The notes beneath the pieces were generated by a model, which was given only the letters and a program-made list of their open reading frames with translations, was not told the DNA's origin and made no database searches. This document shows positions 24,054 to 36,049 of a stretch of 64,000 bases of DNA, one piece after another (position 1 is the stretch's first letter; each line of letters opens with the position of its first letter). Origin of the DNA: Adiantum capillus-veneris (lineage: Eukaryota > Streptophyta > Polypodiopsida > Polypodiales > Pteridaceae); assembly GCA_014529385.2 (NCBI GenBank), contig CM043969.1:27997946-28061945 (forward strand). The letters are read 5' to 3'. The position numbers and the translations under genes were made by a program.

Positions 24054-24158
24054 AAGAAGAAGAAGAGAGTTTTAACGTCGTAGGAAACTATCCCAAGAGA
24101 CCTTAAAGATCTAGCCAACGACGAGTTGAACTCAAGACCTGTTATTCAAGAGGGAAAT

Positions 24159-24205
<47 letters not shown>

Positions 24206-24417
24206 GCCTTCTTGGCTATGGCGTAGCATCGTTGAGCGTTCGCACAGCGACGAGTGGACTTGTCGGGCCCAATTGAGAGTGGGCGATTCGATGATGACAA
24301 TGACACCCAATTCTAGTGGTAGTTGGTAGATGGAGGTTTACATAGTGGTGATGTGGCAGCCTACCTATGGGTGGTTCATACGGGCCCGAGAGTCCCCAAA
24401 TTTTTGAAGAGCGAGAG

Positions 24418-24503
<86 letters not shown>
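24418..24503 (+). repeat. Poly-C homopolymer, 86 bases
   Basis: An uninterrupted run of 86 C followed by CACCCACCCACCACCACC. The equivalent place in copy B (about 32992-32999) is a run of seven to eight C. The opposite strand is poly-G, and glycine- or proline-only ORFs over it are artefacts. The exact length is sensitive to sequencing error. Confidence 0.9.
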
Positions 24504-25335
24504 ACCCACCCACCACCACCACAAGCGACAACGCTAGTGGTCGAGGGAGGGAGCACTCGTATGAGGAGACAAGCCAAGGGGGACCCTTCCCGCGAGGTTC
24601 AAGTGCAGAGAGGAGAGAGTATCTCGAGGCCCGCAAGGGGCAATTCTCACAGAGATGAAAATGGGAAGTTGGTGAGTTATCAAGAATGCAAGAGTTACTA
24701 AATTGTGACTGTCACTTGTGGGAAATGCACAAAAATACCAAATGAGGCTTCAGTTGCGTGCACAAGCAGATATAACATTTTTTTTCTTTATAAGGGGGAG
24801 TTCTCACAAGGTAAATGGTTTTTTTCCATTTGGGGATTTTTGCACTTTTGAAACAGGAAGAAGCCCATTGTGGAGGTGTGGGTTCTTTTCTTTTTTTTTG
24901 CTCTTTGGAACAGTTTGTGAGTATCAAGGGAGGTCTGAGGGAGCGTTAGGAGCATGAAAGTACTGGATGGCGGTGCAAATTTGGGGAGCTTTTTGATCCG
25001 AGGGTTGAAATTCAAAGAGCATACCCGAGGGCATACCAAAGCGGGCATATGCAACAAAATTGTAAAAGAGTAATCAAAAATCTAAAGTTGCATCACTTGT
25101 CACTTGACAACATCTCTTATGACTCGATTCTATGTTTCTTTCTGCCTTAACAGTTGATAGCGTTCTTATTTGCAGTCTTTTCTCTTAAACTCTCTTTAAT
25201 CACCCGTAATACGTTCATTAAACCTTAGTTAAATCTATCTGCACTCAACTATCCTAGTTTGCACATCGACTAAGCTCCTGTCTACAGCAAGAAGCTCGAT
25301 GCTTTCCCGATCGACCCTAGAGAACCGCACTCTCT

Positions 25336-28300
25336 GAAAAATTTGGTGAACTTGATGTGAAACTGACCAGGGTAGACAGAGCTAACTATGTCGACAAGCT
25401 GAGAGAAATAGATGCAACAAAGTGTGCGGCTAATTATTTTGCAGCAACAGTATTCAAGTGAAGTGAAAATTATGAACCACAATTTGGGTACTGTTTTGAA
25501 AACCGAGAATTGGGAATTGCAAATTTCATGTGAATGTTTGATGTTAAAGACTTACAAGGTCAAGACAAGTGTGAGGATTCACAATGTCTATACACACATG
25601 AGGGTTTACAAGGTGTGGATGTACATAAGCATCTACAAGACTTGGGTGTACCAGATTTACAAGGCATTTATGTGCAAGAGAATGTGCTTGAAGATCCGCA
25701 AATTTAGAGGGGGTGAAGACTCCTTCTTTATCAAGATTTTGTGATGCAACGCTCCCAGTATCATTAGGAAAAATATGAACCCTCTAGGGCCCTTTGGGAT
25801 TAAGGTTAATTAGAGGCTAACCAATAGGAAGAGGGTGGTGAACACACTCTATACCCTCAAAAAAGTAGGGGGACAAGGTAGCCTTACACCTCTTAATGGC
25901 CTCTTACCTAGTGAGAAGGTAAGGGAGGTGGCTAGGGGAAAGGGAGAGGGAGGGGGGGGGGGGGGGGGGGGGCACTTGGACCTCTTTTCCCCCACTTTTT
26001 GGTCCGGATTTAAAAATACACTAAAAAATTTAAATTTTTAAAATTTTTTAAATTTTAAGTTTTAAGTTTTCCCTCCTTAAAAGGTCCCCAAACCTATTTC
26101 ATGGTCAAAAAAGTATTTTTGACCTCCAAAAGTAAAAAACATGCACTAAAAAATCCAAAAATTCGACAAAACATCAATTTTCACCCTCCAAAGTCTTTTC
26201 AAACCTATTCTATAGCTAAAAAGTGATTTTCTCTCTTTACAAATCCTTTTCCAAGCTCTCCATTGCTGCAAAAACCACATGCACCCCCTATAGTCTAGCA
26301 TTATCTCTCTGCTAGCTTTCTCCCACCTCCATTGTAGCACCAAGCGAGCTCCTCCCCTATCTCTTCCCCTTACCCACCACATAGTTTCATAGCAAGCTAG
26401 CTCCTCTCCCTTCTCTCATCTCCATTACAGCATGAAACAAGATTCTACTCCTTCTACTTTCATTCACTCACACTATATGGAAACCTCTACTCCCAAAGGT
26501 GGCAAAAGTATGAGCTCACATGACTTGCATACCACAACAACAGGAGGTGTGAATAGTGTGTGGGCATTGCAAGGGTTCATCTCCAACATAAAGATAAAAT
26601 ACCCTTGTAGCTTACATTCAGAGCTAAACATCATCTTCATCTTTAATTTTATCGTGCTGGAGAGAACAAACCTCTTTATGGCTTTCAATGTTTAGGCTTC
26701 ACACCTCTTAACACTTGGTGGTGCTATTTTGTTGATGGCTTTGGTGCGCCATCTATAGTTGTGTAGCATGTGATTGAGTCCCACAATGCAAGTAAGTTGT
26801 GCTATGGAGAGTCATGAAATATTTTTCTTATAATTTATTCTTTGTATACTTATCATTAGATTATTAGAATGATATCATTTTGTACTTTATAACTTTGTGC
26901 TCACATAATTTATTGTTTACGTACAGAGTCAACTTTTTTTCAGAGGACATGAGCAAGCAACCATGTGCAGAGATGGAAATCACTCTATTTTTGTTCCGTG
27001 AGAAACCTTTCACTACTATGTTAAAGGATTTTGATAAGAATAGTAGAATTTTTGTAGAATCTTGAACCAATAGGTACTCTCTAGGAGCTCTTAGAAAAGC
27101 CATCCATATAGTACGACTATCTTCCCTAGTGCCATAGACACACAAACACTCAAGTGTATATGAATCTCTAGATGAAGAAGACAGATACTTGTAGGCGACG
27201 CCTAACAACAATAACATTGTCTCCGTTTGTAATTATTTTCATGAGGCTGGATTCCTCTATAAATGCAATATAAATATGTTTTTTTGTTAAATGGTGTCAC
27301 ATTGAGTGAGAGTATTTAGTTTGATTATTGGAGTTTCATACAGATTTGAGAAATATTGTTAACCTTTATGGATATTTCTATTTTCCTGTAAGACGTTTCA
27401 AGTCTCAAGTCTTAGTCACTCCACCATGAAGAAATTCAAGCAATATTTTGATTTCAGTTTAATCATCAATCGTTATTCTTATTAAAGTGGATCATAACCT
27501 TTGTCAAGATGTACTCATTTGGGGATGTTTAATATATATCATTAGCAATGTTTCACAAGTTGAGAAAGCTAAATTCTTGCTTTCCAACACGTTATTGTTT
27601 CCATACTATATGCCTATGCCAAGCTTGACTTAGAGAAATGACAACTTGAGATGGAGGTGTCGATGTATAGGAGTTACTTATTATTGATTCGTGTTTCATT
27701 ATACATATATTGTAAAGCCTTTGAGTTTCCACCTTTTTGAGTAGTGTTGACAAGTTTTTGGTATCAAATCTTCTTAAATATCCCTGTTCATGAGCTATTG
27801 GTAGTTATCTCTTTGGTATTGCTAAAGATGATACCGAAAGCTATTACCTTGTGAACTTAATTGCTAAATTGCGGATTTGATTTGTACTATGTAGCTCATT
27901 TGGATAGAGAAAGTGTAAACATAAATTATAGATACATGCATTTTTAATATAGAAGATATGTACCACTCGAGCCTATGTAAACCACTAATAAAAAAACCCT
28001 TGGTTGGATACTATAACAATAGGGGTCACATGTGGTTTCAAATACCAAAGAAATGGCTTAACCAAAACATTCCCAAGAACACGAGGTGGACACAAGGAAG
28101 TAAAAATTGGCTCCTTGTTTGGTCGATTTCTAGTGCTGAATGTTTAGTGCACAGGATTTGTGAGGCCTTTGACCTGGGGAGCTCACTAAAGTATATGTAA
28201 CATAGCACATGTGTTCAATAGAAGGGATTTTATATTCTTGTAAAGTTACAGAAACATGTGTAGATAAGGCCTATAAGGGATACTTTTAATCCATTTTGGT

Positions 28301-28370
28301 GAACGCACATGATATAGGAAAATTTTACATAGTGAATGTTTCGGACCTTTGAACACAGACAAAAGGGGGG
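25336..28370. other. No supported gene
   Basis: Only short ORFs without recognisable domains. It contains a G run (about 25952-25972) and an AT-only stretch near 26030-26062. The stretch 28065-28110 shares about 40 bases with 28588-28630 next to the hairpin cluster. Confidence 0.5.
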
Positions 28371-28440
28371 GGGGGGGTTCTCTGATTACATCAAACTCTA
28401 GACCTCTATCTCATGGACATGCATTAAAAAAAGCCCCTAT

Positions 28441-28580
28441 TTGTCATTATAAGGCCCAAGGACCCTAAAAAAGAGGGGCCACAAGGGCGCGCAGAATGGC
28501 CATCGAGGGTCCCTGGATGGCCATTCTACGTGCCCTTGTGGCCCCTCTTTTTTAGGGTCCCTGGGGCCTTATAATGACAA
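28441..28580. repeat. Fold-back inverted repeat 1 (64-65-base arms)
   Basis: The arm 28441-28504 is complementary to 28516-28580 with few mismatches and a loop of about 11 bases. The arm contains AGAGGGGCCACAAGGGC, also found in the half unit at about 28776 and, changed, in hairpin 2. Confidence 0.9.
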
Positions 28581-28671
28581 ACACACACCAAGAACATGGG
28601 TAGTGGACACAAGGAAGCAAAAAATGGTTGATGAGCATAATACAAGGTTTAGATATTTGCCATTGGGAGGG

Positions 28672-28810
28672 GGAGGAGTTTTCTATGAATACATCAAATT
28701 GCACACTTCTATCTCATAGCCATGGATAAAAAAAGATTGCATTTGCCATTTTAAGGCCCCAGGGACCCTCAACAAGAGGGGCCACAAGGGCATGAGAATC
28801 AGGCCATAGC
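28672..28810. repeat. Half unit of the hairpin family
   Basis: Resembles the left part of unit 1: a G-rich start, TACATCAAA, CTATCTCAT, a run of A, then AAGGCCCCAGGGACCCT and GAGGGGCCACAAGGGCA. The complementary arm is missing. Confidence 0.7.
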
Positions 28811-28854
28811 AAAATGGGGGGGGGGAAGCTCTTGCTCTCTGTACATCCAACATA

Positions 28855-29081
28855 AAATCTTTATATCATCCTCATACACAATATTTTTTCAATTTGTTTC
28901 CATGTAAAAGCCTCCAGGGGCCTCAGCAAGGCTGGCCACAAGGGCACGCAAAAAGCCCATCCGGGACTTTTGGATGGGCTTTTTGCGCGCCCTTGTGGCC
29001 AGTCTTGCTGAGGGCCCTGGGGGTCTAAAAAGTGAAAAAAAGTAAAAAATTATTGTGTATGAGGATGATATAAGGTTTAGT
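28855..29081. repeat. Fold-back inverted repeat 2 (about 105-base arms)
   Basis: The left arm (28855-28962) pairs with 28972-29081 around a loop of about 9 bases. The inner part is GC-rich (GGCCACAAGGGC shared with repeat 1). The outer part is AT-rich: ATATCATCCTCATACACAAT pairs with TATTGTGTATGAGGATGATA. Confidence 0.88.
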
Positions 29082-29089
29082 TTTTCTTT

Positions 29090-30560
29090 TAAGTGTTGAA
29101 CTTTTAGTGCTGCATTCAACAGCTTCTAGCTTCTAATCAGCTCCGAATCTGTTTGGGCTTGTCTCACATGAATTTGTTCATCTTATCGCGCTCTTCGACC
29201 ATCATGTGATGCAAAAAAATCATATCTTGCTCGGATTCTCAAAAAATTAACATACAAGTTGGCAATTTCTAAAAGAATGATATAAAACAGACATTTCTTA
29301 CTTTTTCCTTAATCTACGGGCTCCAACAAGCATTAAAACCATGGAATCTGAAAATACTCAAAGAACCAATGCTTTTTATTGCGTTAAGGGCTATATTTTC
29401 TACATACAAAAATTTCCCAAAATCTCATCCTAACACCTTCAAAAGTGGCTTCCATGGAGTGCCTTCGGTCAAAATTTGAAACTGAAGGAAAACAATCAGA
29501 ATGAACTTCTAGACTGTGTACAAACTTTAAAATAACCAAAATTTTCTTCAAAAAAAAGTTTTCGCTAAAATTTTGAAAATAGGCTTCCCATGGACTTCCC
29601 ACTACGATAGAAATCAAAGGATTCAAGGAGAGGTATGGTGTCACAAGTGCATGGTAGGAATCTCACCGAGGTTTTTTTTGTCAAGATCTCTTGTACGTTA
29701 TCATGTCTTCTCATGTACAATCTTACCAAACAAAAACAAATTTACACTTTAAATGACTACAAATCTTATTTAACTTATCAAACAATCTAAAGTATGGTAG
29801 ACCTAGAGTGCTGTTACACATCAACAAACAAAAAAGTTCAAATTTCTCCCCATTAACTTTGATAAACATACATTCGTGAACAACTTCCAATGGGTAGTGC
29901 GGTCATAATTCTTACATCCATTCCATGACATGGTATGCTCATGGGGTGACCTATCACACAAAAAATATCTTTGGTGGGGGTACCCTCATGTTAGGAAAGG
30001 GTGTGTTGCTAATGAAAAGATGTTGTATTGTCCTACTAGGGATCTCTCCATGTTAGCATAATGATTTTTGGTGTAGTGGGAGTCACATTGCTTGAGGAGA
30101 GCTTTTTGCCATCATAAAAACTTCGTGTTATGCCAGTTCCTTGAGCCATTCTTGCAAACAACGCCACTCAACTAGCATAGTAAGAGGTCACCTTGTATCA
30201 TGATGCGTTAGAGACATGTTCAAACAAAGACATTTATGAATTCAACATTTGCAAGCTGTATAATAAAGACACTTGTTAAGTATATGCTATACAAATTTGC
30301 AAATATTTCCATCCAATAATCCTAAAATGTACATAGGATGAGATTACCCACCTCTAATAAGCATGGATTTGAAGCACCTACGTGCAAGATGTAAGAAAGA
30401 AGGATGTTTTAGAGAAAGAGTGGTGACACTTGACCTCTCTAACCTGCAGCCTTTCACTATTTGTGTACAAAAGCAACCTTTTTGCTAAGCACTACAAAAC
30501 AAGTAGAGGCAACACCTTAGACTTAAAAATCTGTGATAAGAAGAACACAACCAAAAGTAA
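29090..30560. other. No supported gene
   Basis: AT-rich sequence with only short ORFs and no recognisable motif. Confidence 0.5.
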
Positions 30561-30571
30561 GAAGTATATTG

Positions 30572-30772
30572 TTACTTTACACCAGGGGGTGTTTCTTTTA
30601 AATATGTGATGGTATTGGCAAGCTTTATAATGTACACATCCTTTTCTTGCAATTGTTGTTGGAGAGTTTCAACCTCCCTCTTCGAAGAGGCAATACTATC
30701 TTGTAATGCCACTCTTTTGAGCTGAAGAGCTTGACATTTGTGCATCCAACTAATGCAAAGATGTACCTGCAC
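30572..30772 (-). other. Short coiled-coil-like ORF, possible exon fragment
   Basis: A 66-residue frame with a heptad-like pattern (SSKREVETLQQQLQEKDVYI) after a Cys/His-containing start. It is too short to assign. It could be the last exon of a gene or a transposon relic. Confidence 0.2.
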
Positions 30773-31017
30773 CCATACACAACCAATTGCAATAGTTTAA
30801 CAAGCCTACTTCTCCCCTTCCAAGATATTGAAGAACCATCAACATTCGTCTCACCGATGGTACAACGTTCCTAGAATGACCTCTGCTCACCCTCACGTGT
30901 GCGGACTTCGGTGCAAACACCGCCGACAAGCAAATATGTACGCTTTTATTGTGCGGAGTACATGGTGGTGAAGGCATACGATTTGTGATGTCTGTGAGAA
31001 CCATGGCAGTTGTTGCG

Positions 31018-31210
31018 TGAGGAAGCAAAGGATGAAAAGAGAGAGGGAGGAACATGGGAGGAGAGAAGGGGGCAGGGGGGGAGAAGGAGAGAGAGGGGAG
31101 GAGGAGGAGAAAAGGGAGCAGGGAGGGAGGAGGAGGGAGGAGAAGAGAAGAGGAAGAGAAGAGAGAGGAGGAGGGAGGGAGAGGAGAGGGAGAGAGGAGG
31201 AGGAGAGAAC
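31018..31210 (+). repeat. Purine-only tract (GA/GGA-rich)
   Basis: About 190 bases almost entirely A and G on the plus strand (GGAGG/GAGAG mosaics). It produces long Arg/Glu/Gly ORFs on one strand and Ser/Pro/Leu ORFs on the other; neither set is a gene. Confidence 0.85.
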
Positions 31211-31789
31211 AAAGGTTTTTTGTTTGGGGGGATTTTTTTTTTTTGAAAAAGTGGACTTTCATTGTTTGTAGGTTTAAAAAAGTCAAAAAATGTTTTTTTC
31301 ATATGTATATATGTTGGGGTTAAGTTTTAAGTAAAAAATAAGTTTTTTTTTGAAAAAAAAGTCAAATTTTGGCTCTTAGTGACCCACGTTTTTGTTGATG
31401 TGGCCACACTCCTTTACTCCCTTCACTTTCAAAAAGCTAGAGAGAGAAAGTGACCTCCTAGGTCCACATCCTACTCGTGTCTAAAAAAAAAGGGTAGAAA
31501 ATCCTACTCAAAACTAGCTTCTTGAATGCCCTTGTCCCTTTAACCCTATACAACATTAGCCTTAATCCCTAAAAATTAGGATTCCTTACAATGCCCATGC
31601 AAGGTCCATATTTCTCCTAATGATGGCAGAGTGATTATGAACTTGATGATGCTCATTCAGAGGGGGTGCAGGATAAAGTGCAATCTCTTGGTGTTGCATA
31701 TGATTGGGTTCATTGTGTTGATCATCTAGATAGGATGGTGGTTGATGCTATTTTCCACAAGCATGCTAAGATTTGTGTCGTGCCGCTTT

Positions 31790-33825
31790 GCACGCACATT
31801 GCGAAAGACGAGAATCTGCTTGCATTTTCAAGGTTTCCAAACTTATGATTTAGGCTAGATTCTTCTATGACATGAGAAGATAATTGGAATGTATGCTAAT
31901 TGTGGTTTTGAGGCCATCAAATGAGGTTGTTGCCTACACATAGAGATGCAGTGATGATTATAAAAAAATGGTTTCATAGGCCAACACTGTAGTTCTTGAA
32001 ATGATTTTTAAACTGGTCCAAACGGCTCATCAAACGGAGCCTCGATAAAAAAGTTATTGTAGTTTGAAGCTGGAGTGCATTGCACATCTGAGACGGACAG
32101 GGCAAATGGAGATAGGTGAACCAAAAAGGTTTCAATAGATATAAGTTTAGAGCTTAAATTACGGAGCCCATCAGTCTTTTCAGATTGTCAATCGGAGGCA
32201 TAATCCAAGATATGATCGTTTGAATGTTTGTCGTGGGCCGATCCTGAGCCAATTTGGTTGCCTCAGGAAATGTGCCATCTGGAAGTTTTTGAAGCTTAAT
32301 CAAGTTCTACACTATGCTATGCAACGTATGGAGCTAGTAGGAGAAGACTACATGTCAATCGAAGCTTCGATTACAAAGTTATGGCCAGGGGAAGTTGGCA
32401 ATGTGGGACAATCGTGGAGGATCTGGTCATTTTGGTACACTCAATTCCAAGCCTTAAAGAAGTCGGGATGCAGCACGGAGGAAAAAGTTACAAGCCAGGG
32501 GGATGGGCTTTCAGAAGGAATTGCCGGCTCGAGCATCGGACCCTTGTAGAGCAAATGGAAAAGCTTGGAAGGAGGGCCAAATAATGGTTTTAAAAATCCT
32601 TTTGGTGGTGATTTTTGAGGGGATTGGGGTGATTTCACATGTGGGGGGCACGTGTCATGGGTACTGAACCCACATGCAAAATTGAGAGGTGGAATCGCAT
32701 GGTATCAGGGCTACAGTGGAGCGCCATTTGAAAGCAATGAGGAGAGAGAGTCCCTTGAGGCCTTGGGTATGGCATGGTGTCGTTGAGCACTGCGTGCGCC
32801 GGCCCTGAGTGGCCCCGTCGAGTGCAACGGAGGGTAGCTCTTGGTGATTTCAAGGACGACAAGTTGACGACGACACCCAGCGCCAATGGTGGTTGGTAGA
32901 CGGAGGTCTGCATAGTGGTGATGTGGCAGCCTGCCTACAAGTGGTTCACACGGGCTCGAGAGTCCTCAAGTTTTTGAAAAGCTAGAGGCAAACCCCCCCA
33001 CTACAAGCAATAGACCTAGTGGTCGAGGGAGGGTGCACTCGTATGAGGAGACAAGCTAAGGGGGACCCTTCCCGCGAGGTTCAAGTGCAGAGAGGAGAGA
33101 GTATCCCGAGGCCCGCAAGGGACAGTTCTCATAGAGACGAAAATGGAAAGTCAGGGAGATGTCAAGCCAATGCAAGAGTTGCTAAAATGGGAGTCCCACT
33201 TGTGGGCAATGCACAAAAATACCAAATGAGGCTTCAGTTGCCTACACAAGCAGATATAACAAAAAAATTCTTTTTAAAGCTTTGTGATCCCCTATAAGGG
33301 GGAGTTCTCATAAGGGTAAAGGGTTTTTTGCCATTTGGGGATTTTTGCATTGTTGAAACGGGCAGAAGCCCATTGTGGAGATGTGGGTTCTTTTTTTCGG
33401 TTTTTGCTCTTTGGAGCAGTTTGTGAGTATCAAGGGAGGTGTGAAGGAGCATCACGAGCACGATAGTATTGGACGGCCGTGCAACTTTAAGGAGCTTTCT
33501 CATTCGAGGGTTGCAGCATACCAAAGTGGGCGTATGCAACAAAATTGTAAAAGAGTAATCAAAAATCTAAAGATTATCACCTGTCGGTTGATAGCATCTC
33601 TTATGACTCGATTCTATGTTTCTTACCGCCTTAACTATTAATAGCGTTCTTATTTGCAGTGTTTTATCTTAAAACTCTTTCTAATCACTAATAATACGTT
33701 TATTCAACCTTAATTAAGTCTATCAACACTCATTGTCCTAGTTTGAATATCTACTAAGCTCATGTCTACATCCAGAAGCTCGACACTTTTTTGATCAACC
33801 TTGGAGAATCGTGCTTTCCGTCACC
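31790..33825 (+). mobile_element. Non-autonomous LTR-type dispersed repeat, copy B
   Basis: Collinear with copy A (22985-25335). A PBS-like TGGTATCAGGGCTAC lies at about 32699-32713 after a putative LTR, and no gag or pol follows. The right end (about 33640-33825) also aligns with 25150-25335. A frame at 31666-31848 just upstream (LGVAYDWVHCVDHLDRMV) is not recognised. Confidence 0.6.
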
Positions 33826-33829
33826 ATCA

Positions 33830-34288
33830 TCATATAATATTGCAATAGAAATACTCGTTGTACCTATATCAAAGCATGTAGAAAATTTTGGCTTCACATC
33901 ACCTTGCAATCCATAATCTCTCAATCTCTAGATTTTGTTTTTTATGCTTTGCAACCTTCAGTGCACCATCAAAAGTCTTTGGCCTTTTAAGCTCAACCTT
34001 CAAACTAAAATCAACACTTAAACTTTGCTAAACATACGCTTCTTTAACATAAGAAGAGGAACATCACTATCCAAATCAAGACACCATCTCTTCTGTAAAT
34101 CATTGAATTGATACACAAAGGCATCTACACTCTAATCATCACCTTGCACAAATCATTCAATGGATTACTATACATCCATTGGGTCCTCTACTTTTCTAAA
34201 CCTCTCAAGAAAGCCTTCGTGACCTCATGATAATTCATCACTTGGAATAGGTTGAGAGAGATGATTTCAACCAAGACTCATACCCATC
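33830..34288 (-). pseudogene. Antisense gag remnant, downstream half (split by an insertion)
   Basis: On the minus strand, sequence reading YESWLKSSLSTYSK and later YQFNDLQKRWCLDLDSDVPL resembles retrotransposon gag. It continues the segment at 37627-38100 across the 34289-37626 insertion. Many stops. Confidence 0.5.
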
Positions 34289-34489
34289 TGTTGGGGTAAA
34301 GCCCCATGTGGCCGATTAGGCCAGGTGCCCCACTATACTTATTCATTATGTACTTAATAGAATAAGGGGGCTCACATGTAGAGAGTGAGTTTTAGCCCCT
34401 GCAAACACAATGTCTTCTCTCTTATTCTCTCTTCTCCATTCTTGCGCACGCACGCACGCACACACACATGCTCCCGCATGTGCACTTCA
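34289..34489 (+). repeat. 5' LTR of the small copia-like element
   Basis: TG...CA ends, followed by a PBS relic (TCGTATCAGAGC at about 34492-34503). It contains a CGCACG/CACA microsatellite. Positions 34332-34480 match 37483-37620. Confidence 0.75.
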
Positions 34490-36049
34490 AGTCGTATCAG
34501 AGCTCGGGGATTGGGAGCACCATTGGAGCTCAGCAGGGAAGCAGGCAGAGAAGCAACAAAAACTGCAACACGTTTTTGCAGATTTGTTTTGATCTATCAA
34601 AAACATCTTCATTCAAGCCAATTCTCTTCATCTCTACCCAATTTTTGTCCTCTTCAACTTTGCAGAAGAAAGTTTTCTCAAAATCTTCACCAATTTTGAG
34701 ATACCTCACTCAGACTGCCTACACGTCTAGGATACACAGCTACATATTTTTATAGATGTGTTTTGACCTGTAAAAACAGTAGATTTCAGGTTCATTCCTA
34801 CCACATCCAACCATTGTTGCGTGGTCTACAACTTTGCAGAAGGAAGTTTATGCAAATTCTGGACGGTTTGGGAGATATGGGCTGACTGGCTACAGGGTAT
34901 TCAGAAAGTTAAAGACTATGTATGCCTATTGTGGTGATTTGCTACATTCACAGAGCTCGGATTGAGCTTTTTCATTCTCTTGTTTTGCGCATTGATGTTT
35001 TGCTCTCAGTGAAGAGAGTGTGGGTTGAGATAATCAACAAATTTATGTGCATACGTTGAGACACTTTGTAAATGTATGCATTCTTGTGGACTCTCAGGAT
35101 TTGAGAGTCGGATTTATCACAGGTTATGTGCATTGACTTATGCGATTCATCACAGGTTATGTGCATTGACTTATGCAATTGAGCAGATTTTAAAAAGTAT
35201 GGTGCACAGTTTGTAGAGAGTTTTCACAAGCATTTCTGGCATGATTGTGAGCTGAATTTTCAGCTGATTTGGATGCTCATTTGATACACAGCTGGTACAT
35301 GTTTGATGCTCGTTTCGTTTGCCATGTAGATGCACATGTGTGCTTTTTGATGGATGGTATTCTTCGCCTTGCAATGGCATATATGGGCTTATTTGCAGCC
35401 ATTTTGAGCATCAATTTGTGCCATATTTTCGTTGGTTTGCATCCAAGTTTATGCTAGTATACGCCTCGCTTGTAGAGTGCAGTTGATGCACCTTGTGTTT
35501 CGGATTACATGATTGTTTTCCAAGTTTAGGGAGTTGAGACTTTGGGGCAACTCATGTATGCTTGAGTGCAAATTTTGTGCATGATTTGCTCATGGTTATA
35601 AACATGTTTATTGCATGTATGGCTAATATGGTTAGATAGCCAAATACTGCCGAAACTCTGTTGGATTTTTCTTGCGGGCTTATTTGTTTATGTACATGGT
35701 TTGCAATCATGTTTTGATTGCATGTGGCACTCAGTGGTTGCTTTGCCATAGTGTTTTGGAATCGCACTGTGAGAGTGTTTGCTCACCAGATTACGTCATT
35801 TGACAAGAGGGAGATTGTTGACGATAGTTTCATCGATTACCACATAGTGCTCTTGGATTAGAGCGGGGTTTGGCATCATTTGAGGGGTTTTTCTCATTTT
35901 GTTTTGTTACATTGATCGCCATATTTGTTGACACTTCTCTTAGACAGCTTATGTTGTATTTTGATAGTACTTGGTGTATGAGTTAGCCAGGATTTGGCTA
36001 TTGTCAGTTGATAGATTTGTGCTCGGTCTTGTCACAGTTTATTGCCATG

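Larger units (their letters stand above)
22985..25335 (+). mobile_element. Non-autonomous LTR-type dispersed repeat, copy A
   Basis: Collinear by eye with 31790-33825 over about 2 kb. Near 23929-23943 it has TTGGTATAAGGGCTAC, a degraded copy of the PBS seen at 32699 in copy B; the sequence before it would then be an LTR of at least 600 bp. No coding capacity was found downstream. Compared with copy B it has gained an (AG)n tract (23969-24048), a second (AG)n block (about 24162-24206) and an 86-base C run (24418-24503). Confidence 0.6.

Noticed and set aside
23876-24118. Arg-Glu and Ser-Leu repeat ORFs
   Set aside because: They are translations of the (AG)n microsatellite.
24216-24658. Poly-glycine and poly-proline ORFs
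   Set aside because: They are translations of the 86-base C/G homopolymer.
28376-29085. CRISPR-like or satellite array
   Set aside because: Units are large fold-backs of different length with no regular spacers; this is plant nuclear DNA.
30750-31323. Long Ser/Pro/Leu and Arg/Glu/Gly ORFs
   Set aside because: They arise from the purine-only tract and have no start context or domain.
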